A stretch of DNA of 42,970 nt from B8-G4 sp033720735 (lineage in GTDB: Bacteria; Bacteroidota; Bacteroidia; Chitinophagales; Saprospiraceae): assembly GCA_033720735.1 (NCBI GenBank), contig JAWWBX010000004.1, positions 1 to 42,970 on the forward strand. The letters are read 5' to 3'. Both the position numbers and the translations under genes were made by a program. The notes beneath the pieces were generated by a model that saw only the letters and a list, made by a program, of their open reading frames with translations, ran no database searches and was not told the DNA's origin. This document shows positions 8,663 through 15,449 of the stretch, piece by piece; the first letter of the stretch is position 1, and every line of letters starts with the position of its first letter.

Positions 8663-9190
8663 TCAGAGATCCGTGAGATCGACGGCCCACAACGTCCGGT
8701 TTCGCCAGTAATCCGACCCCAGGATATTGTCGCGCACGACACCGCGTGAGCTGGTACTATGCACGACGTCGATGCGATTGCGGTCGCGGGACAGAACGAT
8801 GGCGACGTGCGTGACGCGGTTGCCATGACCGAAAAAGATGAGGTCGCCCGGACGTACCCTGGTCACTTCTTTTTTCCGTCCGAGCCGCGCTTGCTCGTGT
8901 GAAGTACGGGGCAACTGGATCTGGGCTTGACGCATGACATAGCAGGTAAATCCGGAACAGTCAAATCCACGTGCCGGCGAGTCACCACCATACCGGTAGC
9001 CAACGCCGATGAGTGACTCGGCAAAGTCGACCAGGGCGGTCCGCTGCACGTCAGGACTGACAGTCCGGCTGACTCCGGTATGTCCCGCCTTCCGTTCGGA
9101 CCTGCTGTCATTCCTGGTATAGTCTGTCCCTGGTCGCGGCGAAGCGCATGCCACCAACCCTGCCAGGGTGAGCCACCAAATGCTTTTCAT
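8663..9190 (-). CDS. NlpC/P60 family lipoprotein (cell-wall endopeptidase)
   Basis: NlpC/P60 enzymes cleave peptide bonds in peptidoglycan stems, usually between D-gamma-glutamyl and diaminopimelate. This 175-residue protein has a lipobox LVAC with lipidated Cys15, a polar linker to about residue 50, and a compact NlpC/P60 domain. Catalytic residues are visible: Cys78 in GFDCSGF, His128 in THVAIVL, and His144 in VHSTSSRG as the polar third residue. GVGYRYGGDSPARGFDCSG is the classic family signature. It should sit on a membrane facing the periplasm. Upstream lies an AT-rich inverted repeat (9210-9243). The gene reads into adk, though the 96 bp gap leaves co-transcription open. Confidence 0.92.
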   Translation of the reverse strand: MKSIWWLTLAGLVACASPRPGTDYTRNDSRSERKAGHTGVSRTVSPDVQRTALVDFAESLIGVGYRYGGDSPARGFDCSGFTCYVMRQAQIQLPRTSHEQARLGRKKEVTRVRPGDLIFFGHGNRVTHVAIVLSRDRNRIDVVHSTSSRGVVRDNILGSDYWRNRTLWAVDLTDL

Positions 9191-9209
9191 AATGAGCTAA
9201 AATAAGATG

Positions 9210-9243
9210 TTTTACACATTAAAAATATCAATAATGTGTAAAA
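9210..9243. promoter_or_regulatory. AT-rich 11-bp inverted repeat upstream of the NlpC/P60 gene
   Basis: TTTTACACATT (9210-9220) and AATGTGTAAAA (9233-9243) form a perfect 11-bp stem around a 12-base AT-rich loop. It sits 20-53 bp before the NlpC/P60 ATG and just after the amidase gene on the same strand. Its low GC stands out sharply from the surroundings. It could be a terminator for prs-rplY-amidase or a dimeric-regulator operator for the lipoprotein; the sequence alone does not decide. Confidence 0.5.
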
Positions 9244-9262
9244 TCGTACCGGGCGAATGCTC

Positions 9263-10042
9263 CTAGTGAATGGTAAAACGATCGCGGTCGGCCAGAAAAT
9301 TGTACTCGGAGCGAAATTGCCGGAGCGCGGCCAGGTTGAGGGTGATCGTCCGCACGTCCTCTTCTGCGGGTGATGCGCAGATCAGGTGTCCGGTCATGTC
9401 GTAGGCGGAGGAAGCACCGACATACCGGTTGGACAGCGGGTCTTCGCCGACCCGGTTGACGCCGACAACATAGCAGAGATTCTCGATGGCACGGGCACGC
9501 AGCAGCGCTTTCCATGCTTCGACCCGTGGCGCTGGCCAGTTGGCCACGTAGATGAGGACGTCGTAGTCAACATCATTGCGGCTCCACACCGGGAACCGCA
9601 GATCGTAACATACGAGAGGGCAGACCTGCCACCCCTTGACTGACTGGATCAAGCGATGGTTGCCAGGTATATAGTGCTCATTTTCGCCGGCATAGCTGAA
9701 AAGGTGCCGTTTGTCGTAGTGGGCAAGGGTTCCGTCTGGAGCGACACTCAGGAGTCGGTTGTAGTAACGGCCTTCCTCAACAATCACCTGGCTCCCCATG
9801 CAAACGCATTGCATTCGCGCTGCAGTGTGGGTGAGCCACTGCACCACTGCGCCGGACATGTCCTGTGCCACCCGTTGCGGCTCGATGGCAAACCCGCTGG
9901 CAAACATTTCGGGCAGCAGCAGCAGGTCGACCTGCTGATCGAGCTGAGCAATGAGCCGATCAAGATTGGTAATGTTTGCTTGCCAGTCCTCCCAGATGAG
10001 GTCAGGCTGGATATAGCCAATGATCAAGGAGTCTGCCTGCAT
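9263..10042 (-). CDS. Carbon-nitrogen hydrolase (nitrilase superfamily, omega-amidase-like)
   Basis: The 259-residue protein has the Glu-Lys-Cys triad of the nitrilase superfamily: Glu45 in LLLPEMFASGF, Lys111 in HYDKRHLFS and Cys145 in PLVCYDLRFPVW. The motifs resemble the omega-amidase/YafV (Nit2) branch, which hydrolyses alpha-ketoglutaramate or alpha-ketosuccinamate to the keto acid and ammonia. A metabolite-repair role is therefore likely, though substrate choice inside this superfamily is hard to read. There is no signal peptide, so it is cytosolic. It follows rplY on the same strand after 65 bp and may be the last gene of a prs-rplY-amidase transcript. Confidence 0.88.
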   Translation of the reverse strand: MQADSLIIGYIQPDLIWEDWQANITNLDRLIAQLDQQVDLLLLPEMFASGFAIEPQRVAQDMSGAVVQWLTHTAARMQCVCMGSQVIVEEGRYYNRLLSVAPDGTLAHYDKRHLFSYAGENEHYIPGNHRLIQSVKGWQVCPLVCYDLRFPVWSRNDVDYDVLIYVANWPAPRVEAWKALLRARAIENLCYVVGVNRVGEDPLSNRYVGASSAYDMTGHLICASPAEEDVRTITLNLAALRQFRSEYNFLADRDRFTIH

Positions 10043-10107
10043 GGTGGTCGGTTTGGCAGCTCAAGATACGCAGTCCAGCACACGCCGTGCTGTCTCAACA
10101 GGATGGA

Positions 10108-10779
10108 TTATTCTGAGGCCTCTTCGGTGGCCGGTGCGTCACCGCCTTCAGCCTCTCCGGCATCGCCGCCTTCTTCACCTTCCTCATCTTCATCACCCTC
10201 TTCACCTTCGGCTACTTCGGTAGCGGTCTTCAGCGCTCTCGGGATCTGTACGGAGGCCACGGGCATATTGCCGTCATTCAGTATCAGCACGCCCTCGGGT
10301 ACCCGACATTCCTTTACACGCACCGATTGTCCCACCTGCAATTGCGAGACATCAAGCACGACTTCGGTCAGCAATTTTTCGGCGGTTGTCATGACGCTGA
10401 TGCGACGGAGCTTCTGGATGAGTTTACCGCCTGCCTTCAAGCCCGGTGCCGTTCCGGTAAATCGGACGGGCACTTCGACTTTGATCTTGCGACCTGGCAC
10501 CAGTTCCTGAAAATCGATGTGCACGATGTCTTCTGTGACCGGGTGGAACTGCACATCGCGGATGATGCAGCGTACCGGCTTGCCGTCAAGTTCCAATTCT
10601 ACGACTTTGAAATCAGCCGTGTAGATGGCGTCACGTACGGCGTTGAATTCGACCGCGATCGGATTGACATCCTCGCCACCGTAGACAACTGCCGGGATCA
10701 ACCCGTCGTTTCGTGTTGCCCGGGCACCTTTCGAACCGGTCATTTCGCGTGATGATGCCTTGACTGCCACAGTTTCCAT
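10108..10779 (-). CDS. rplY: 50S ribosomal protein L25 / general stress protein Ctc
   Basis: L25 binds 5S rRNA in the large ribosomal subunit. This 223-residue protein is the long CTC form. The N-terminal L25 domain (about 5-95) contains the typical SREMTGSKGARATRNDGLIPAVVYGG stretch in split form and HIDFQEL. A C-terminal beta domain follows (about 100-185), with PVRFTGTAPGLKAGG. The last 40 residues are an almost pure Glu/Asp/Gly/Ala tail, common in this family. prs lies upstream on the same strand (114 bp), an order shared with many bacteria. An exact -7 element at 10814-10821 gives it its own promoter. Confidence 0.95.
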   Translation of the reverse strand: METVAVKASSREMTGSKGARATRNDGLIPAVVYGGEDVNPIAVEFNAVRDAIYTADFKVVELELDGKPVRCIIRDVQFHPVTEDIVHIDFQELVPGRKIKVEVPVRFTGTAPGLKAGGKLIQKLRRISVMTTAEKLLTEVVLDVSQLQVGQSVRVKECRVPEGVLILNDGNMPVASVQIPRALKTATEVAEGEEGDEDEEGEEGGDAGEAEGGDAPATEEASE

Positions 10780-10813
10780 CGTCTGTCAGTTTGATTGATT
10801 GAAAAAGCGGGCG

Positions 10814-10821
10814 CAAAGATA
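10814..10821 (-). promoter_or_regulatory. Bacteroidota -7 promoter element for rplY (TATCTTTG)
   Basis: Minus-strand TATCTTTG, within the GC-flanked form TATCTTTGCG common before Bacteroidota genes, matches TAnnTTTG exactly. It lies 34 bp before the rplY ATG, so transcription would start about 28 bases ahead of translation. No clear TTTG -33 box is seen. Confidence 0.6.
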
Positions 10822-10893
10822 ATGGAAAGATTGATTTATCGCGTGTATTGGCGCTGATAGATTGACTGGAAACCGGGCCGGTGACGTCCCTGA

Positions 10894-11826
10894 TCAATCC
10901 TGACCGACAAACAGTGCTGAGATCGAGCGGTGCTCGTGCATGTTGCGAATGGCGCGGGCAAAGAGTTTGGCCGACGACAGCACTTTGATCTTGGGTGACT
11001 TCTGATTGAGGGGAATGGTGTCGGTCACAATGACCTCGGTCAGTTCGGATTGCGCGATCGTTTCATAGGCCTTGCCTGACAACACAGGATGGGTGCAGAT
11101 CGCCCGGACCGACACGGCCCCTTTTTTGCGCAGGGCACCTGCTGCCTTGGCCAGCGTACCTGCTGTATCCACCAGGTCATCGATCAGGATCACGTCGGCC
11201 CCTTCGACTTCGCCGATCACCGTCATGCCCGCCACTTCATTGGCACGCTTGCGGTACTTGTCGCAAATGACCATTTCACACCCGAAGTGATTGGCGTAGT
11301 GCCGCGCACGCTTGACGCCGCCGACATCCGGCGATGCGAAGATCACGTTGGTGAGGTCCTGCTTTTCGAGGTATGGAACGAAAATCGCGTTGCTCTGCAA
11401 ATGGTCGACCGGGAGGTCGAAGAATCCCTGGATCTGGTCTGCGTGCAGATCCATGGTCATGATCCTGTCGGCTCCGGCTGCCTGCAGCAAGTTGGCGATG
11501 AGCTTTGCAGAGATCGGCACCCGTGGTTTGTCCTTGCGATCCTGTCGTGCATACCCGTAGTAAGGCATCACTGCAGTGATATATCCCGCCGAGGCCCGCT
11601 TGGCGGCGTCGATCATCAATAACAGTTCCAGCAGATTGCTGGCTGGCGAAAACGTCGATTGAATAAAGAACACGTACGCGCCACGCACTGATTCGTGGAT
11701 GACCGGTTGCATCTCGCCATCGCTAAACCGGGAAAGCTCAAGCTTGCCAAGGGAGTACCCGTAGTAATCTGCGATGCGTTCTGCGAGGTAGTACGATGAG
11801 GTTCCGGAAAAGAGCTTGACTTCCAC
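10894..11826 (-). CDS. prs: Ribose-phosphate pyrophosphokinase (PRPP synthetase)
   Basis: Prs makes PRPP from ribose-5-phosphate and ATP for nucleotide, histidine and NAD synthesis. The protein has KLFSGTSSYYLAERIA at its start, RQDRKDKPRVPISAKL, the DLHADQIQGFF metal/substrate loop, and the PRPP-binding motif VILIDDLVDTAGT. The frame extends to a TTG at 11856, but no ATG is available. I prefer GTG 11826 (MEVKLFSG), which aligns with family N-termini and gives 310 residues. The longer start would lie inside TAATTTTG, an exact -7 promoter element at 11854-11861. It is the first gene of the run prs-rplY-amidase and is divergent from the NfeD gene. Confidence 0.95.
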   Translation of the reverse strand: MEVKLFSGTSSYYLAERIADYYGYSLGKLELSRFSDGEMQPVIHESVRGAYVFFIQSTFSPASNLLELLLMIDAAKRASAGYITAVMPYYGYARQDRKDKPRVPISAKLIANLLQAAGADRIMTMDLHADQIQGFFDLPVDHLQSNAIFVPYLEKQDLTNVIFASPDVGGVKRARHYANHFGCEMVICDKYRKRANEVAGMTVIGEVEGADVILIDDLVDTAGTLAKAAGALRKKGAVSVRAICTHPVLSGKAYETIAQSELTEVIVTDTIPLNQKSPKIKVLSSAKLFARAIRNMHEHRSISALFVGQD

Positions 11827-11853
11827 GTCCTGACTGAATTTGAGATGTGGTGG

Positions 11854-11861
11854 CAAAATTA
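11854..11861 (-). promoter_or_regulatory. Bacteroidota -7 promoter element for prs (TAATTTTG)
   Basis: Minus-strand TAATTTTG is an exact TAnnTTTG match and ends 27 bp before the GTG chosen as the prs start. It overlaps the alternative TTG start, which argues against that start. The rest of the 172-202 bp divergent gap to the NfeD-like gene shows no other strong signal. Confidence 0.5.
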
Positions 11862-12028
11862 ACCGGATTAGGCTAAAAATGGCACGAGACGTTGTCGCCT
11901 AACGATTTTACCCTCTGGACAGTGACCTGTCGTTCGCCGAATTTCCATCGTGCTTGGTCTGAGAATCCAATTCGCTTAAACTCTTTGCCTGGAATTCGCG
12001 TACTTACTTGTAAAGGACCGGATCAAAC

Positions 12029-12667
12029 ATGACCTACCTGTTCTCTCTGGGCGATTGGTGGGATGTACTCAACACCCCCGAAAAAGTCTTCTGGCTGATC
12101 GCCATCATTTTTTCCGTGCTATTCATTGTTCAATTCGGGCTCAGCCTGCTGGGCCTTGATGCGGATACCGATGTGGATGTGGATGCGGACCTCGACGCTG
12201 ATCACGGCTATACGCTGGACAAGGATTTTTCGATCTTCTCCATCCGAAGTGTGATTGCATTCTTCACCTTTTTTGGATGGACCGGCGTCTACCTCCTGTC
12301 CGAGGGCAAGGGGGTCGGCTACACGGTGGCCCTCTCAGCGTTGTCCGGCGGGATCGCCATGTCGATCGTGGCCTATATGATCTTCAAGTTCTCACAACTG
12401 GAGAAATCCGGCACGATCAACCTGCTCCACGCGATCGACCAGACCGGGGAGGTCTACCTGACCATTCCGGAGCAGCTCAGTGGCAACGGCAAGATCCATG
12501 TGATGATCGACGGCACGTTGCACGAGGTGGACGCACAGACACCAGGAGCCGCGATCACAACCGGCCAGAAGGTCAAGGTGATCGACCTCACCGAAGAAGA
12601 CATTATGCTGGTTGAGCCGCTGCCCGAGCTCGACCAGCCATTATATCATTCAGAAACCAACAAATAA
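12029..12667 (+). CDS. NfeD/YqiJ-like membrane protein with OB-fold domain
   Basis: NfeD-type proteins partner with flotillins in bacterial membranes. This 212-residue protein has a first helix at about 19-42. A remarkable acidic loop at about 44-60 then alternates Asp with Val, Ala or Thr (DADTDVDVDADLDAD). Two more helices lie at about 73-120, and a C-terminal beta-rich domain (about 130-205: GTINLLHAIDQTGEVYLTIP, GTLHEVDAQT, GQKVKVIDL, IMLVEPL) has the rhythm of an NfeD OB fold. The flotillin gene starts 3 bp after its stop, confirming the pairing. The acidic loop could bind a divalent cation, but this is inference. No serine-protease domain is present. Confidence 0.82.
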   Translation: MTYLFSLGDWWDVLNTPEKVFWLIAIIFSVLFIVQFGLSLLGLDADTDVDVDADLDADHGYTLDKDFSIFSIRSVIAFFTFFGWTGVYLLSEGKGVGYTVALSALSGGIAMSIVAYMIFKFSQLEKSGTINLLHAIDQTGEVYLTIPEQLSGNGKIHVMIDGTLHEVDAQTPGAAITTGQKVKVIDLTEEDIMLVEPLPELDQPLYHSETNK

Positions 12668-12670
12668 GAT

Positions 12671-14113
12671 ATGGAAATGGGGCCAGTACTAATTTTTGGA
12701 GTAGGCATCGGACTACTCATTGTCATGATGGGCTTGTGGCTGATCACGCGCTACAAGCGCTGCCCGTCCGACAAGATCCTTGTGATCTACGGAAAGACCA
12801 ATGCTCAGACCTCGGCCAAATGTCTGGCGGGAGGCGCCGCTTTCGTCTGGCCGGTCATTCAGGATTACGAATATCTCGACCTGTCGCCGATCTCGATCGA
12901 TGTCGATCTGCGTGGTGCACTGAGTAAACAGAATATCCGGGTCAATGTACCCAGCCGCTTTACCGTCGGGATCTCCAAGCGCCCGGGTATCATGGAGAAT
13001 GCTGCTGAGCGCTTGCTGGGGAAGCACGACGACGAGATCCAGGCGATCGCCAAGGATATCATCTTCGGTCAGCTTCGTCTGGTGGTGGCCACCATGGACA
13101 TCGAGGAGATTAATTCCGACCGCGACAAATTCCTCGCCAACGTCTCGGCCAACGTCGAGAACGAGTTGCGGAAGATCGGTCTCGAACTGATCAACGTCAA
13201 CGTCACCGACATCCAGGACGAGTCAGGCTATATCGAGGCGCTCGGAAAGGAGGCGGCCGCCAAGGCCATCAACGATGCCAAGAAGAGTGTCGCCGAGAAA
13301 GACCGGGACGGAAGCATCGGCGAAGCGGCCGCCAACATGGACATGCGCATCCAGGTATCCTCAGCGGATGCCGATGCCAAAGTCGGAGAGGCCGAGGCAC
13401 TGGCCAAATCGATCGATGGTGAGAACGAAGCCAAGATCGCCATCGCCAAATCCAATGCCGAGCGTCGTCAGCGCGAAGCCGAGGCCTTGCGGCTCGCCAC
13501 TGCTTCAGAGAAAATCCAGGCGGCCAAGGCGCTGGAGGAGGCGTACGCAGCCGAGCAGGAGGCGGAGAAGGCGCGTGCCGCCCGTGAACTGGCATCGCGT
13601 GAGGCCGACGTCATCGTCGAAGCCGAAATCGCCAAGCGCAAAGCCGAGATCGATGCCGAGGCAGAAGCCGAACGGGTCAGACGCATCGCCAAGGGCGAGG
13701 CAGACGCCGTCTACCTACGGAAAGCGGCCGAAGCAAAAGGGCTGTTCGAGATCCTGCAAAAACAGGCGGAAGGCTTCGACGAGATCGTCAAGGCAACCGG
13801 AGGAGATCCGCGCGACGCGGTGCTGATGCTCATCGCTGACAAACTGCCCGAACTGGTCAAGACCCAGGTCGATGCGATCAAGAACATCAAGATCGACAAG
13901 GTGACCGTCTGGGAGGGTGGCAACCAACAGGAAGGCGAAGGCAACAGCACCTCCAAGTTCATATCCGGACTGTACAAGGCCGTGCCCCCGATGAGCGACT
14001 TGTTCAACATGGCGGGGATGGACCTGCCGGGCTACCTCGGCAAGGAAAAAGACAACGGGATCGAGGACATCGAGGAGGTGAAGGAGATCAGGAAGGCCAA
14101 AGAGGAGGAATAG
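12671..14113 (+). CDS. Flotillin-like SPFH/band-7 protein
   Basis: Flotillins are membrane scaffold proteins that mark ordered lipid domains. The 480-residue product begins with a membrane helix (about 6-27). An SPFH domain follows (about 30-200, with VPSRFTVGISKRPGIMENAAERLLG and ELRKIGLELINVNVTDI). A long Ala/Glu/Lys coiled coil (about 205-360) contains the EA-rich repeats characteristic of flotillins. The tail ends in a charged EEVKEIRKAKEEE segment. It resembles B. subtilis YuaG/FloT and E. coli YqiK and, like them, sits directly behind an NfeD-type gene (3 bp spacing), so the two form a two-gene operon. Oligomerisation through the coiled coil at the inner membrane is expected from the family. 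Confidence 0.93.
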   Translation: MEMGPVLIFGVGIGLLIVMMGLWLITRYKRCPSDKILVIYGKTNAQTSAKCLAGGAAFVWPVIQDYEYLDLSPISIDVDLRGALSKQNIRVNVPSRFTVGISKRPGIMENAAERLLGKHDDEIQAIAKDIIFGQLRLVVATMDIEEINSDRDKFLANVSANVENELRKIGLELINVNVTDIQDESGYIEALGKEAAAKAINDAKKSVAEKDRDGSIGEAAANMDMRIQVSSADADAKVGEAEALAKSIDGENEAKIAIAKSNAERRQREAEALRLATASEKIQAAKALEEAYAAEQEAEKARAARELASREADVIVEAEIAKRKAEIDAEAEAERVRRIAKGEADAVYLRKAAEAKGLFEILQKQAEGFDEIVKATGGDPRDAVLMLIADKLPELVKTQVDAIKNIKIDKVTVWEGGNQQEGEGNSTSKFISGLYKAVPPMSDLFNMAGMDLPGYLGKEKDNGIEDIEEVKEIRKAKEEE

Positions 14114-14179
14114 GCACTGGCGCGACTGCCGGCTTTTTGCGACATTTGCGCGAAATCAGAAACCGAATTTCGCAATCCC

Positions 14180-15430
14180 ATGTCTGTCTTTGTTCCATTC
14201 AAGGCGTACCGCCCAACCAAAGATGCGGTTGAGCAGGTCTCGTCCAGGCCGTACGACGTGCTCAACACAGAAGAAGCACGCGCAGAAAGCGCCGGTAATC
14301 CCAATTCCTATTACCGCGTGATCAAACCGGAGATCGACTTTCCGGAAGGGCAGGATCCGTACGATCCGGCGGTCTACGCCCGGGGAAAGGAAAACCTCCA
14401 GCGCCTGATCAATCAGGGTCTCATGCAGCAGGATGATGTCGAAAGCTTTTACGTCTACCGGCTGAAGATGGGTGATCATGTGCAGACCGGCCTGGTCGGC
14501 TGCTGCTCGATCGACGACTATTTCAACAACGTCATCAAGAAACACGAGCTGACAAAGCCCAGGGTCGAAGACGATCGCAAGCAGCACGTGGTGATCAGTG
14601 AATTCAACTACGAGCCGGTCTTTTTCTCTTACCATGGCGTGGACGAGATCGACACGATTGTGGAGCAGGCCACTCAACATGAACCGCTCTACGACTTTGT
14701 CTCTGGTGATGGCGTGCACCATATGTTGTGGGCCATCGACGATCCCGATACCACCTCCATGATCACCCGCATCTTTGAGCAACATGTCGATGCCATTTAT
14801 ATCGCTGACGGGCATCACCGTACAGCTGCCGGGTCGCTGGGCGGCAGGGACCTTCGCGACGCCGCAGGAGCCAACGGCACGGGTGAACACCGCTATGGCT
14901 ACCTGATGTCGGTGCTGTTTCCTGAGCGGGAGGTCCGGATCATGGATTACAACCGGGTGGTTCGTGATCTCAACGGTATGTCACCGGATGCATTCCTTGC
15001 GCAACTCCAACGCGCGTTTGATGTCGAGGCGCAGGCAGGGCCCTACCGGCCCGAGTCACACCAGACGATTGGCATGTATCTGGATGGCAAATGGTACCGG
15101 CTGGTGGCGCGCGAAAGCACGTTCGATCCGGAGGATCCGGTCGACGCGCTGGGCTTCACCATCCTCTCGAAGCAGGTGCTGGAACCCTTGCTGAACATTG
15201 TGGATCTCCGCCGTGACAAGCGCATCGATTTCGTTGGCGGCATCCGTGGGCTCGCAGAACTGGAGCGTCGCGTCGACAGTGGGGAGATGGCAGTCGCCTT
15301 TGCCATGCACCCGATCAGCATGGAGCAACTGATGCACATCTCCGACGAGGGGTTGATCCTCCCGCCGAAGGTCACCTGGTTTGAACCGAAGCTGCGCAGC
15401 GGGCTGTTTGCCCATGACCTGCGCAGGTAA
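14180..15430 (+). CDS. DUF1015 family protein
   Basis: The 416-residue protein matches the DUF1015 family: an N-terminal VPFKAYRPTKDAVEQVSSRPYDVLN, a YYRVIKPEIDF segment, a central YIADGHHRTAAG motif, and a C-terminal FAMHPISMEQLMHISDEGLILPPKVTWFEPKLRSGL. These motifs are written here as the known landmarks of the family, which is widespread in Bacteroidota and Firmicutes but has no assigned reaction. There is no signal peptide, so it is cytosolic. In some relatives it lies near serine biosynthesis genes; here the neighbours are a flotillin operon and a tricorn-type protease. GACATTTG at 14141-14148 is a one-mismatch -7 element. Its stop is 19 bp from the stop of the convergent protease gene. 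Confidence 0.88.
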   Translation: MSVFVPFKAYRPTKDAVEQVSSRPYDVLNTEEARAESAGNPNSYYRVIKPEIDFPEGQDPYDPAVYARGKENLQRLINQGLMQQDDVESFYVYRLKMGDHVQTGLVGCCSIDDYFNNVIKKHELTKPRVEDDRKQHVVISEFNYEPVFFSYHGVDEIDTIVEQATQHEPLYDFVSGDGVHHMLWAIDDPDTTSMITRIFEQHVDAIYIADGHHRTAAGSLGGRDLRDAAGANGTGEHRYGYLMSVLFPEREVRIMDYNRVVRDLNGMSPDAFLAQLQRAFDVEAQAGPYRPESHQTIGMYLDGKWYRLVARESTFDPEDPVDALGFTILSKQVLEPLLNIVDLRRDKRIDFVGGIRGLAELERRVDSGEMAVAFAMHPISMEQLMHISDEGLILPPKVTWFEPKLRSGLFAHDLRR

Positions 15431-15449
15431 CCCATTTGCCTGGATCCTG

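Noticed and set aside
9656..10510. 284-residue plus-strand frame with a Ser/Pro-rich stretch
   Set aside because: The low-complexity part is the complement of the acidic tail of L25; there is no independent coding evidence.
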